A stretch of DNA of 64,000 bases, taken from UBA4923 sp964486135. GTDB lineage: Bacteria; Bacillota; Clostridia; Saccharofermentanales; DTU023. Positions 43,644 through 51,832 of this stretch are shown piece by piece. The notes beneath the pieces are model-generated. The model was not told where the DNA came from. It was given only the letters and a program-made list of their open reading frames with translations, and ran no database searches. The number at the start of each line of letters is the position of its first letter. The stretch's first letter is position 1. The translations under genes and the position numbers were made by a program. Location: assembly GCA_964486135.1 (NCBI GenBank), contig CAZAKT010000004.1:4333-68332 (forward strand). The letters are read 5' to 3'.

Positions 43644-44357
43644 ATGCAATTGCCTGATAGGAAAATCACCCTTATTGCCGGTCATTCCGGGACAGGAAAG
43701 ACCGAATTCGCCGTCAATCTGGCAATCGCCCTGGCGCGGGCAGGGCGGAAAACTGCCCTCGTCGACCTGGATATCGTCAACCCCTATTTTCGTTCCTATG
43801 AGCGGAAGGCCGAGCTTGAAGGCCAGGGCGTCACCCTCCTTGTCAGCTCACAGGGCGGGAAGGCGGATATCCCCTCCCTGCCCCCTGAAATTATGTCGGT
43901 TTTTGTCGAGCCCGACCTCCAGGCGGTCATCGACCTGGGTGGCGACCCGGTCGGGGCCCGCGTGCTCGGTTATTACAAGCCCCAACTGGACCTGACACCC
44001 CACGATTTTTGGTTCACCGTCAACTTAAACCGGCCTGAAAACAAGGATAGGGAAAAGGTCATCTCATTCCTGAAAGAGACAGAATACTTAAGCCGGCAGA
44101 AGATAACCGGTCTTGTCAATACAACACATCTGGGTCGGGAGACTGGAGCCGCGGACATCCTGGCCGGCCACAACCATGCCGCTACCATCGCGGAGGCCTT
44201 GGGCCTCCCCCTGGTCTACACGGTTGCTGAACGGAAGTTTGAAGAAGAACTGAAAGACCGGGTGAACGATTCTTTTTTCCCGATCGATCTCTATATGATC
44301 AAGCCCTGGGAGCTTGCCGAGGCTAAAGGAGGACATTTCGAATGGCTGGTAGAGTAA
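43644..44357 (+). CDS. MinD/ParA-like P-loop ATPase of the ptb-buk operon
   Basis: A 237-residue soluble P-loop protein. The N-terminal LIAGHSGTGKTEFAVNLAIALA contains a Walker A (GHSGTGKTE, residues 13-21) and ALVDLDIVNPYF (around 38-49) resembles the Walker A' and switch region of the SIMIBI class. The start is uncertain: ATGs at 43581, 43620 and 43644 are in frame; 43644 avoids overlap with buk. Its last 16 bases overlap the ferredoxin gene. No enzymatic role is known to me. Its place between buk and the oxidoreductase suggests a role in assembly or regulation of that complex. Confidence 0.75.
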   Translation: MQLPDRKITLIAGHSGTGKTEFAVNLAIALARAGRKTALVDLDIVNPYFRSYERKAELEGQGVTLLVSSQGGKADIPSLPPEIMSVFVEPDLQAVIDLGGDPVGARVLGYYKPQLDLTPHDFWFTVNLNRPENKDREKVISFLKETEYLSRQKITGLVNTTHLGRETGAADILAGHNHAATIAEALGLPLVYTVAERKFEEELKDRVNDSFFPIDLYMIKPWELAEAKGGHFEWLVE

Positions 44358-44554
44358 CCTTTCAAAAGGACAGGTGCAAGGGTTGCGGGCTTTGCGTCCA
44401 CGTCTGTCCCGTGAAAATCATTTTCCTCGATGAAGAGGCGACCAACCGCAAGGGTTATCACCCGGCCACCATCCTTGAGATGGATAAGTGCATCGCCTGT
44501 GCCAATTGTGCCCGGATGTGCCCGGACTCCATCATCACCGTCGAGCGTTTGTAG
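44342..44554 (+). CDS. 2-oxoacid:ferredoxin oxidoreductase delta subunit (2x[4Fe-4S] ferredoxin)
   Basis: A 70-residue ferredoxin-like subunit with two classic clusters: CKGCGLCVHVCP (Cys12, 15, 18, 22) and CIACANCARMCP (around 51-61). It carries electrons from the thiamin-dependent catalytic core to free ferredoxin. Overlap with the ATPase gene (16 bases) and an 11-bp gap to the alpha subunit place it in the operon; subunit order delta-alpha-beta-gamma is usual for VOR/KOR-type enzymes. Confidence 0.94.
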   Translation: MAGRVTFQKDRCKGCGLCVHVCPVKIIFLDEEATNRKGYHPATILEMDKCIACANCARMCPDSIITVERL

Positions 44555-44565
44555 GAGGCGATATT

Positions 44566-45630
44566 ATGGCAAAGGAATTATGGAAGGGCAATGAGGCCAT
44601 TGCGGAGGCGGCGATCCGCGCGGGCTGCCGCTGCTATTTCGGCTATCCCATTACGCCGCAAAGCGAGATACCTGAATATATGGCGCTCCACCTGGAAGAG
44701 GCCGGTGGCGTTTTTTTACAGTCTGAATCGGAAATCGCCGCCATCAACATGGTCTACGGGGCCTCGGGCGCCGGCGCCCGGGTCATGACCTCCTCTTCCT
44801 CCCCCGGTATCAGTCTGAAGCAGGAGGGTATCTCCTACATGTGTGGCGCGGAACTCCCTGCCGTCATCGTCAACGTCATGCGAGGTGGGCCAGGCCTGGG
44901 CTCCATTCAACCCGCCCAAGGCGATTATTTCCAGGCTACCCGGGGGGGCGGCAATGGTGATTATCGCCTGATCGTTCTTGCGCCCGCCAGCATCCAGGAA
45001 GTGGTCGACCTCATGCAGGAGGCCTTCGATCTGGCGGACAGGTACAGAATCCCTGTCATGATGCTCCTGGACGGCATGATCGGGCAGATGATGGAGCCGG
45101 TCGAATGGAAGGACACGACGACCGCCCCCCTGCCTGAAAAAACCTGGGCAACCAGGGGGACAGAGGGCAAGCGACCACCCAATATCATCAACTCCCTCTT
45201 TATCGATGCCGATGCCTGCAACGCGCACAACCAGCGGCTTGAGGAAAAATACAGACAGATCACGGCCCGGGAACAAAAATACGAGATCAGCGAGCTCGAG
45301 GGGGCGGAGCTGCTCTTCGTCGCCTACGGCACGCCGGCACGTCTGGCCCGGGCGGCAGCAAGGCTCCTGAGTGAGGAGGGGATCAAGGCCGGTGTTTTCC
45401 GGCCAATCTCCGTCTGGCCCTACCCCTACCAGGCACTTCACCAGGCGGCGTCACAGGAAAGCGTTAAAGCCGTCGTCACTGTTGAGATGAGCACGGGACA
45501 GATGGTTGATGATGTCCGCATCGGTGTCAATGGGGTCAAACCCGTGTCCTTTATCGGCCAGGCGGGCGGGGTCATTCCGACGCCACGTGAGGTGGCCGAA
45601 GCCGCCAAAAAAGCGCTGGGGAGGTCGTAG
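44566..45630 (+). CDS. vorB: 2-oxoacid:ferredoxin oxidoreductase alpha subunit (VorB/KorA type)
   Basis: A 354-residue subunit containing the transketolase pyrimidine-binding domain: GCRCYFGYPITPQSEIPEYM (around 16-35), SESEIAAINMVYGASGAGAR and TSSSSPGISLKQEG. It ends with the transketolase C-terminal-like domain. The start at 44566 has TAGGAGG upstream; the longer frame to 44488 overlaps the ferredoxin gene and is rejected. With its partners it oxidises a 2-oxoacid to acyl-CoA and CO2. Neighbouring ilvE, ptb and buk favour 2-oxoisovalerate and related branched acids over 2-oxoglutarate. Confidence 0.93.
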   Translation: MAKELWKGNEAIAEAAIRAGCRCYFGYPITPQSEIPEYMALHLEEAGGVFLQSESEIAAINMVYGASGAGARVMTSSSSPGISLKQEGISYMCGAELPAVIVNVMRGGPGLGSIQPAQGDYFQATRGGGNGDYRLIVLAPASIQEVVDLMQEAFDLADRYRIPVMMLLDGMIGQMMEPVEWKDTTTAPLPEKTWATRGTEGKRPPNIINSLFIDADACNAHNQRLEEKYRQITAREQKYEISELEGAELLFVAYGTPARLARAAARLLSEEGIKAGVFRPISVWPYPYQALHQAASQESVKAVVTVEMSTGQMVDDVRIGVNGVKPVSFIGQAGGVIPTPREVAEAAKKALGRS

Positions 45631-45632
45631 AG

Positions 45633-46382
45633 ATGGCGATTGTATATGAGAAATCCAAGGGTCTGACCGATCTTGAAACACATTACTGCCCTGGCTGTAC
45701 ACACGGTATCATCCACAAGCTGGTTGCCGAGTCCCTGGTTGAACTCGATGTTCTCGACAGGTCAATCGGTGTTGCCCCTGTTGGCTGCGCCGTCTTCGCC
45801 TACGACTACTTCAACTGCGACATGCATGAGGCGGCCCACGGCCGGGCGCCTGCCGTGGCAACAGGTATCAAGCGTGTCCTCCCCGACCGGGTGGTCTTCA
45901 CCTATCAGGGGGATGGCGATCTGGCTGCCATCGGGACGGCGGAGATTGTCCACGCGGCCATGCGGGGTGAAAAGATAACCACCATCTTCGTCAATAACGC
46001 GGTTTATGGGATGACAGGCGGGCAGATGGCGCCCACGACCCTGGTGGGGCAGAAGGCAACAACCGCCCCCTATGGCCGATCCCTGGAGCATTATGGTTCC
46101 CCCATACAAATGTCGGAACTCCTGGCGACCTTGAGAGGGGCAGCCTACATTGAGCGTGTTACCGTGACAAGCCCGGCGCAAATCGCCAGGGCCAAACGTG
46201 CCATCAAGAAGGCTTTTGATATCCAGAAGCAGGGCTTGGGCTTTACCCTTATCGAGGTCCTGTCGACCTGTCCGACCAACTGGGGTCTGACACCGGTCGA
46301 GTCGCTCGGCTGGCTGGAGGAGCATATGATCCCCGTTTTCCCGCTTGGCGTCTTCAAGGATGTCACCAAAAAGGAGGCGTAA
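45633..46382 (+). CDS. 2-oxoacid:ferredoxin oxidoreductase beta subunit (thiamin-diphosphate binding)
   Basis: A 249-residue catalytic subunit. The ThDP-binding motif is GDGDLAAIGTAEIVHAAMRG (around 90-109), ending in the NNAVYGMTGGQ block, and the N-terminal HYCPGCTHGIIHKL has the Cys pair that binds the additional 4Fe-4S cluster in this family. It starts two bases after the alpha-subunit stop and ends one base before the gamma subunit start, so stoichiometric synthesis is expected. Confidence 0.95.
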   Translation: MAIVYEKSKGLTDLETHYCPGCTHGIIHKLVAESLVELDVLDRSIGVAPVGCAVFAYDYFNCDMHEAAHGRAPAVATGIKRVLPDRVVFTYQGDGDLAAIGTAEIVHAAMRGEKITTIFVNNAVYGMTGGQMAPTTLVGQKATTAPYGRSLEHYGSPIQMSELLATLRGAAYIERVTVTSPAQIARAKRAIKKAFDIQKQGLGFTLIEVLSTCPTNWGLTPVESLGWLEEHMIPVFPLGVFKDVTKKEA

Positions 46383-46383
46383 A

Positions 46384-46932
46384 GTGGCTTATAAGGAGAT
46401 TCTCATTTCCGGATTTGGCGGACAGGGGGTCATGGCCATTGGGACGACCCTGGCGGAAGCCGGTATGTCCGAAGGCCTGAATGTCAGCTGGCTCCCCTCC
46501 TACGGGCCCGAGATGCGGGGCGGTACGGCCAACTGCGGTGTCGTTATCGCCGACAGCGAGATCATTTCACCGATCGTCCTCGAGCCAAGCGAGCTGATCG
46601 CCATGAACCTGCCCTCCCTTGACAAGTTTGAGCCGGCCGTGAAGAAGGGGGGGACCCTCTTCATCAATACATCGATCATAGAACGCAAGGCCGCCCGCGA
46701 CGATATCCGCGCCATCTATGTCCCTTCCATGGAAATCGCTTCCGAAATCGGGAATATGCGGGTCGCCAATATGGCCATGCTGGGCGCCTTCATCGAGGCA
46801 ACCAAGCTTTTACGCTATGACACCATCGTGGCTATGTTAAAACGGATGTTCACGGGACCCAAATCACATCTTGTCGCCTTGAATGAGCAGGCCCTCCAGC
46901 GCGGGGCATCCTGCGTCAACAATTATGAATAG
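46384..46932 (+). CDS. 2-oxoacid:ferredoxin oxidoreductase gamma subunit
   Basis: A 182-residue subunit of the POR-gamma family. ILISGFGGQGVMAIGTTLAEAG (6-27) and SYGPEMRGGTANC (around 39-51) are diagnostic; it helps bind CoA and hold the complex together. The start is a GTG at 46384, immediately after the beta-subunit stop and with the AAGGAGG of the preceding coding end. The frame is open from 46345, but that would overlap the beta gene. Confidence 0.94.
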   Translation: MAYKEILISGFGGQGVMAIGTTLAEAGMSEGLNVSWLPSYGPEMRGGTANCGVVIADSEIISPIVLEPSELIAMNLPSLDKFEPAVKKGGTLFINTSIIERKAARDDIRAIYVPSMEIASEIGNMRVANMAMLGAFIEATKLLRYDTIVAMLKRMFTGPKSHLVALNEQALQRGASCVNNYE

Positions 46933-46959
46933 ACTCGGTCAACGGAAGGAGCAATCGAT

Positions 46960-48039
46960 ATGGAAATAGCTGTAAGCAAGACGACGACCGCAAAGGCCAA
47001 ACCACCTGATGAACAAAAACTGGGCTTTGCCAAGACCTTCACGGACCACATGTTCCTTGCCAACTACGAAGAGGGCCGGGGCTGGTTTGATCCCCGCATT
47101 GTCCCTTACCAGAAGCTTTCGCTCGACCCTGCTTCTCCTGTCTTCCATTACGCCCAGGAAATATTCGAAGGGGCCAAGGCTTACGCGCTCGATGACGGGG
47201 AAGTCGGTCTCTTCCGCATCGCGGACAACGCGAGGAGGATGAACCAGAGCGCCGACCGGGCCTGTATGCCGGAAATTGATGTCGACCTCCAGCTGGAGGC
47301 TATCAATCGTCTGGTCGACCTGGATCGCGACTGGGTACCCAAAAGTGAGGGAACTTCCCTCTATCTCAGGCCCACCATGATCGCCGACGGCTCGAGCCTG
47401 GGGGCACAGACGGCGACGCGCTTCATCTATTTTGTGATCTGCGCGCCGACAGGTCCCTATTACCCGGAGGGTATGAAACCGATCCGTATCCGTATCGAGA
47501 CCCGTTATGTGCGCGCGGTCAAGGGCGGCATGGGCAGGGCCAAGGCAGGCGGCAACTACGCGGCCAGCTTCAAGGCATCAACCGAGGCCAAGCGGGCAGG
47601 CTTCAACGAGGTCCTTTGGTTGGACGGCAGGGAACAAAAATACGTCCAGGAAGTAGGGGCAATGAATATGATGTTTGTCATTGACGGCAAACTTGTGACC
47701 TCTGAGCTTGGCGACACCATCCTGCCGGGCATCACCCGGGATTCAGTCCTGACACTGGCTGAGGATCAAGGTCTTGAGGTGGATGTCCGCCGTATTGCCG
47801 TTGCTGAACTTTACGAGGCCCACGAGGCCGGCCTCCTCCAGGAGGCTTTCGGTACGGGTACAGCTGCCGTCATCTCCCCGGTTGGCGAACTGTCCTGGAA
47901 TGATCGGTCAATTATCATCAATGACAGATTGATCGGCCCCGTTGCCCAGATCTTCTATGACAAGCTGGTCGGGATCCAGCGCCAGCGTTTGCCCGACAGC
48001 CGCGGCTGGACAAGCCTGGTGCCGCGATACACCTATTAG
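46960..48039 (+). CDS. ilvE: Branched-chain amino acid aminotransferase
   Basis: A 359-residue fold-type IV PLP enzyme interconverting Leu/Ile/Val and their 2-oxoacids. The pattern FHYAQEIFEGAKAY (around 66-79), the SLYLRPTMIADG region, and the PLP-lysine region GGNYAASFKASTEAKRAGF (around 197-215; Lys in ASFKAS) are typical of class IIa BCATs, as is EVGAMNMMFV. GGAAGGAG precedes the ATG. Last gene of the operon: it supplies the branched 2-oxoacids to the oxidoreductase, completing a path from amino acid to volatile branched acid plus ATP. Its stop overlaps the convergent scfB by four bases. Confidence 0.95.
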   Translation: MEIAVSKTTTAKAKPPDEQKLGFAKTFTDHMFLANYEEGRGWFDPRIVPYQKLSLDPASPVFHYAQEIFEGAKAYALDDGEVGLFRIADNARRMNQSADRACMPEIDVDLQLEAINRLVDLDRDWVPKSEGTSLYLRPTMIADGSSLGAQTATRFIYFVICAPTGPYYPEGMKPIRIRIETRYVRAVKGGMGRAKAGGNYAASFKASTEAKRAGFNEVLWLDGREQKYVQEVGAMNMMFVIDGKLVTSELGDTILPGITRDSVLTLAEDQGLEVDVRRIAVAELYEAHEAGLLQEAFGTGTAAVISPVGELSWNDRSIIINDRLIGPVAQIFYDKLVGIQRQRLPDSRGWTSLVPRYTY

Positions 48040-49391
48040 CGGGAGGACAGGGCCTGGGCGGCCTTCATCATGAGGGCGCATTCGACGCGTTTTTTGAAGA
48101 GCTCGCAACCTGTCCTGTCCAGCCCGGACAGCTGGCCGCTGGCGTGGTAGGCATTGGCGGCGCAGCCCCCTGAACAATAGAACTTGGCCCAGCAGTCACG
48201 GCAGGCCTCCTTCTCAAAGATCCGGCACTTTGAGAAGGCCTGGCGGATATCTTCCCGCCTGATACCCTCCCAGAGGTTACCCATCAAAAAGGCTGGGTCG
48301 TCGACGAGCTGGTGGCAGGGATATAGATCACCCGCTGGTGTCACCGCCAGGTACTCCGTACCGGAGCCACAACCCGCGACCCGCTTGTAGATACAGGGTC
48401 CCTTCTCCAGATCCATGCTGAAGTGGTAAAAACGGAAGCCCCGGCCCTGGCGATCCCGATGGAGCATCTCCACCGCCAGTTTTTCATAGGCTTCCTTCAG
48501 GAGAGGCAGGTCCTCATCCGTCAGGGCATAAGGCTGGTCGGGAGGACAGACCACGGGTTCCATACTTATTTCATCAAATCCCAGATCGGCGATATGGAGG
48601 ATATCCTCAAGAAAATCCGTATTGTAGTGGGTGTAGGTGCCTCGAATGTAATAGGTGCCCCGCTTCCTCCGCCGGACCAGCTCCTGGAATTTGGGCACGA
48701 CAAGATCATAGCAGCCCTCACCCCCCCGGGTCACCCTGAACCGGTCGTGGGTCTCTTTTCTCCCGTCAAGACTCAAAACAACATTGTCCATCTCACGGTT
48801 GGTGAATTCGATGACATCATCATCGATCAAGAGCCCGTTGGTGGTAAGGGTAAAACGAAAGTGTTTGTCGCAGCTTTTCTCCAGGGAGCGGGCGTAAGCG
48901 ACTGTCTCTTTCACCATCCCCCAGTTTAAAAGCGGTTCACCTCCGAAAAAGTCAACTTCGAGATTGCGGCGGCCGCCCGAGTGTTCGACCAGAAAATCCA
49001 GGGCCCGGCGGCCCGTCTCGGGGGACATAAGGGCCTGGGCCCCCTTGTAGGTTCCCTGGGCGGCAAAACAGTAGCAGCAGTTGAGATTGCAGGTATGGGC
49101 AACGTTGAGGCAGAGGGCCTTGATAACTCTTTCACGCCCTCCCGGCAGGCAATCCTCGTGCCTGACCCTGGAAAAGAGTTTACCCCTTTCAACAAGGCCC
49201 CCGATCTCCTCCAGGGCATCCTGGACGTCGGCCACTTCCCAGCGGCTGGAAAGCGCCTGTGTGATCTCCTCACCTGTTTTATGCCCGTAAAGCTCCAGGA
49301 TGTCGTAGACCAGGTCGTCCACCAGGTGGACACTGCCACTGTCGACATCGAGCGCCAGATTATAGCCGTTCAGTTTGTATTGATGGATCAT
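48036..49391 (-). CDS. scfB: SCIFF peptide radical SAM maturase (thioether-forming)
   Basis: A 451-residue radical SAM/SPASM protein. The N-terminal 90 residues form the peptide-recognition (RRE-like) domain; CNLNCCYC gives Cys101, 105 and 108 for the SAM cluster; the C-terminal SPASM region has many Cys (CGSG...CHQL...CRDCWAKFYCSGGC) for two auxiliary clusters. It is known to form Cys-to-Thr thioether bonds in the SCIFF peptide, whose gene lies 82 bp upstream. Start ATG at 49391; the ribosome binding site is weak. Confidence 0.95.
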   Translation of the reverse strand: MIHQYKLNGYNLALDVDSGSVHLVDDLVYDILELYGHKTGEEITQALSSRWEVADVQDALEEIGGLVERGKLFSRVRHEDCLPGGRERVIKALCLNVAHTCNLNCCYCFAAQGTYKGAQALMSPETGRRALDFLVEHSGGRRNLEVDFFGGEPLLNWGMVKETVAYARSLEKSCDKHFRFTLTTNGLLIDDDVIEFTNREMDNVVLSLDGRKETHDRFRVTRGGEGCYDLVVPKFQELVRRRKRGTYYIRGTYTHYNTDFLEDILHIADLGFDEISMEPVVCPPDQPYALTDEDLPLLKEAYEKLAVEMLHRDRQGRGFRFYHFSMDLEKGPCIYKRVAGCGSGTEYLAVTPAGDLYPCHQLVDDPAFLMGNLWEGIRREDIRQAFSKCRIFEKEACRDCWAKFYCSGGCAANAYHASGQLSGLDRTGCELFKKRVECALMMKAAQALSSR

Positions 49392-49473
49392 AAAAAGAGG
49401 GGGTATCCGGCCTGCCGGGACGGGAAACGCCTGTCCGAAGTAAGCCGGACCAGCCTATCAGGATCGTCCTTGC

Positions 49474-49632
49474 TCAGTGGGTTTCTTCCTGTTCGCAGAC
49501 CTGGTTGGCGACGCCACAGGAGGTCTTGCAGGCCGACTGGCAGGATGTCTGGCATTCGCCGCAACCATCGTGTTCGATGTCATCGGTCAAGTCGCGGGTT
49601 ACCAGGGTGATGATTCTCTCTTTGCGGGCCAT
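49474..49632 (-). CDS. scfA: SCIFF ribosomally made peptide precursor (six cysteines)
   Basis: A 52-residue peptide missed by length-limited ORF calls. It starts MARKERIITLVTRDL and has six cysteines at 24, 27, 31, 35, 39 and 46 in the pattern CGECQTSC..AC..SCG......C, the hallmark of the six-cysteine SCIFF family conserved across Clostridia. AAAGGA lies 7 nt before the ATG. The adjacent ScfB is expected to install thioether crosslinks; the cellular role of the product is unknown. An inverted repeat brackets its promoter and ribosome binding site. Confidence 0.95.
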   Translation of the reverse strand: MARKERIITLVTRDLTDDIEHDGCGECQTSCQSACKTSCGVANQVCEQEETH

Positions 49633-49706
49633 AGTGCTATCCTTTCAAATAGATCCTTGCGTCATTGTCAAGCAACACTATAGCACTTCCCCCTCATCGG
49701 GCATAT

Positions 49707-50831
49707 TCAATCGGGGGTCATCGACATCCGTTGAATGAATCGCATTAGATTGTCGACCGTCAAAGCCAGATCTTCCTCACTTCTTTTCTTGGCATGATTA
49801 AAATCCATGGCAACCCGGTTGATACTGAAGATGCCATTCACCCCCTCCTGGTAGACGGCCTCGATATCATCCCCTATATCACCCACGATCGCTACAACCG
49901 GGATATCCAGCTTTTTCGCCCGCCTTGAGACACCAATGACTACCTTGCCACGCAGGCTCTGCCGGTCGATTTTCCCCTCACCCGTCAGGATCAGGTCTGC
50001 CCCTTCCGCAAGACTTTCAAATCCAACGGTATCCAGGACAGCCTCAATGCCAGGCTCCAGGGAGGCGCCAAAAAAGGCGAAGGCGCCGGCGCCCATGGCA
50101 CCCGCCGCGCCCGCCCCGGGTATATGGGCAACCTCAAGACCCAGATCCCGCCTGATCAATTCAGCCAGATGGCGGAGACCGGAGTCCAGGCATTCGACAG
50201 CCTCCTCGTCTGCCCCTTTTTGTGGAGCGAAGACATGGGCGGCCCCCCGCGGCCCGAACATGGGGTTGTCAATGTCGCACATGGCCACCATCTCGACATT
50301 TTTAAGCCTGGCTGACCTTCCACTTGCGTCGATCCGATCAATCAAGTGGAGTGTACCGCCGACGGGCACAAAGCTTTCCCCGGAAGCCCGGTAAAAGCGG
50401 ATACCGGCCGCTGCGGCCGCGCCGCAGCCCCCATCATTGGTCGCGCTGCCACCCAGGCCCAGAATGATCTTTTCCGCTCCCCGCCCGACCGCGTCCAGGA
50501 TCAACTGACCGACACCGTAGGTGCTTGTGATGAGAGGGTCTTTAGCCTCCCCTACAAGAGGCAAGCCCGCTGCAGCCGCCATCTCTATGACAGCCGTCTT
50601 CCCCCGGTCCAGAAGGCCGTAGAAGGCGTCCACGGCTTCCAGGAAAGGTCCTGAAACGGATAGCTGGATTTTTTCGCCCCCCCGGGCCCTGAGAAATGAA
50701 TCGACGGTCCCCTCACCGCCGTCGGCCACCGGGATACTTAAAAGGAGGGCATCCGGGAACCTATTCCGTACGGCAGTCTCCATGATCCGGCAGACCGTCA
50801 GGGAATCCATACTTCCTTTAAAGGAGTCGGG
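49707..50831 (-). CDS. Glycerate 2-kinase, N-terminus lost in a sequence gap
   Basis: A 374-residue visible part of a GarK/GlxK-type glycerate kinase, phosphorylating D-glycerate to 2-phosphoglycerate. It begins at PDSFKGSMDS, normally about seven residues into the protein, so only the first few codons lie in the 100-N gap. VADGGEGTVDSFL (around 36-48), GLGGSATNDGGCG (around 120-132) and LTGEGKIDRQS (near 286) are diagnostic motifs. The apparent frame continuing across the gap into the next gene's antisense is an artefact. Confidence 0.93.
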   Translation of the reverse strand, partial: PDSFKGSMDSLTVCRIMETAVRNRFPDALLLSIPVADGGEGTVDSFLRARGGEKIQLSVSGPFLEAVDAFYGLLDRGKTAVIEMAAAAGLPLVGEAKDPLITSTYGVGQLILDAVGRGAEKIILGLGGSATNDGGCGAAAAAGIRFYRASGESFVPVGGTLHLIDRIDASGRSARLKNVEMVAMCDIDNPMFGPRGAAHVFAPQKGADEEAVECLDSGLRHLAELIRRDLGLEVAHIPGAGAAGAMGAGAFAFFGASLEPGIEAVLDTVGFESLAEGADLILTGEGKIDRQSLRGKVVIGVSRRAKKLDIPVVAIVGDIGDDIEAVYQEGVNGIFSINRVAMDFNHAKKRSEEDLALTVDNLMRFIQRMSMTPD

Positions 50832-50931
50832 NNNNNNNNNNNNNNNNNNNNNNNNNNNNNNNNNNNNNNNNNNNNNNNNNNNNNNNNNNNNNNNNNNNNN
50901 NNNNNNNNNNNNNNNNNNNNNNNNNNNNNNN
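50832..50931. other. Assembly gap (100 N)
   Basis: Exactly 100 N, a placeholder length. It falls between the glycerate kinase start and the stop of the TIM-barrel-like gene; three bases remain between the gap and that stop codon. Confidence 0.99.
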
Positions 50932-50934
50932 CGG

Positions 50935-51651
50935 CTAGTACTTTTTGCCGCCGGCCCTATTGTCCTCCTCGGCTGCGATCCTGTACTTGTCCATCTTGAT
51001 CTTGAAGAGCTCCGCGCTGGTGGGCGGAGTGATGGTGATGGCATTGGCACCGGCCCGGATGGTTGCCAGGATGCTTTCATCGCTGGGCCCTCCTGTCGCG
51101 ATGATGGGGACATCCGGATACTTGCCCCGGATCTCGCGCACGATGTCGACGGTCTTGCTGGCCCCGCTCACATTCAGGATTGAGACACCCGCGTCCAGCC
51201 GGGAGCCAATATCCATATACTCGGAAACAATGGTACAGATAATCGGTGTATCGACCACCTCATTGATGGCCCGGATCGTATCCAGGGTCGTCGGTGAGTT
51301 AACAACAAGACCCACCGCCCCCTGCGCTTCGGAGAAGATGGCAATTTGGGCGCATCGGGCCCCTCCTGTTGTTCCTCCACCCACACCAACGAACATGGGG
51401 ACGGGCGATATGCCGACCAGGGCATTTGAGATGGCAGGATGGGGTGTGAAAGGATAGACGGCCATGACAGCGTCGGCATTATGGTTGATGATCTGCGCGG
51501 CATCGGTCGTGAAGAGGACGGATTTTATTCGCCGCCCGTGAATACGGATACCGGAACACTCGGCTATGACAGCGGGCATATGGATGACATCGGCACGAAG
51601 TTGCGTCGTAATATCGGGGATATTCTTCCTCGGCTTCGACCCTTTGTTCAT
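50935..51651 (-). CDS. Uncharacterised TIM-barrel-like protein
   Basis: A 238-residue soluble protein. The succession of short beta strands ending in glycine-rich turns (FVGVGGGTTGG, VPIIATGGPSDESI, ANAITITPPT) resembles phosphate-binding loops of TIM barrels such as flavin- or HisA-like enzymes, but no family was firmly recognised. The start at 51651 has GGGAGG. It precedes glycerate kinase on the same strand with the sequence gap between them, so an operon is possible. A role in a phosphorylated or nucleotide cofactor pathway is only a guess. Confidence 0.6.
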   Translation of the reverse strand: MNKGSKPRKNIPDITTQLRADVIHMPAVIAECSGIRIHGRRIKSVLFTTDAAQIINHNADAVMAVYPFTPHPAISNALVGISPVPMFVGVGGGTTGGARCAQIAIFSEAQGAVGLVVNSPTTLDTIRAINEVVDTPIICTIVSEYMDIGSRLDAGVSILNVSGASKTVDIVREIRGKYPDVPIIATGGPSDESILATIRAGANAITITPPTSAELFKIKMDKYRIAAEEDNRAGGKKY

Positions 51652-51832
51652 GGACGGATACCTCCCTTCCGTAAAGTCTTTTCATTCTACACGAATCAGG
51701 TGCCCCCGATACAGTTTTCATAATTGTTTGACAGTGTCAGACCAACTATTTATGATTGAAACGTGTATCAAGTGCGGCCCTGCCGCCTTGTCATTTATCC
51801 AAGAATAATCCTTCACCAAAGGAGGCTCCGTT

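Noticed and set aside
49707..51113. Single 468-codon frame joining glycerate kinase to sequence beyond the gap
   Set aside because: The frame is continuous only because N codons are treated as open; the right-hand part is antisense to the TIM-barrel-like gene.
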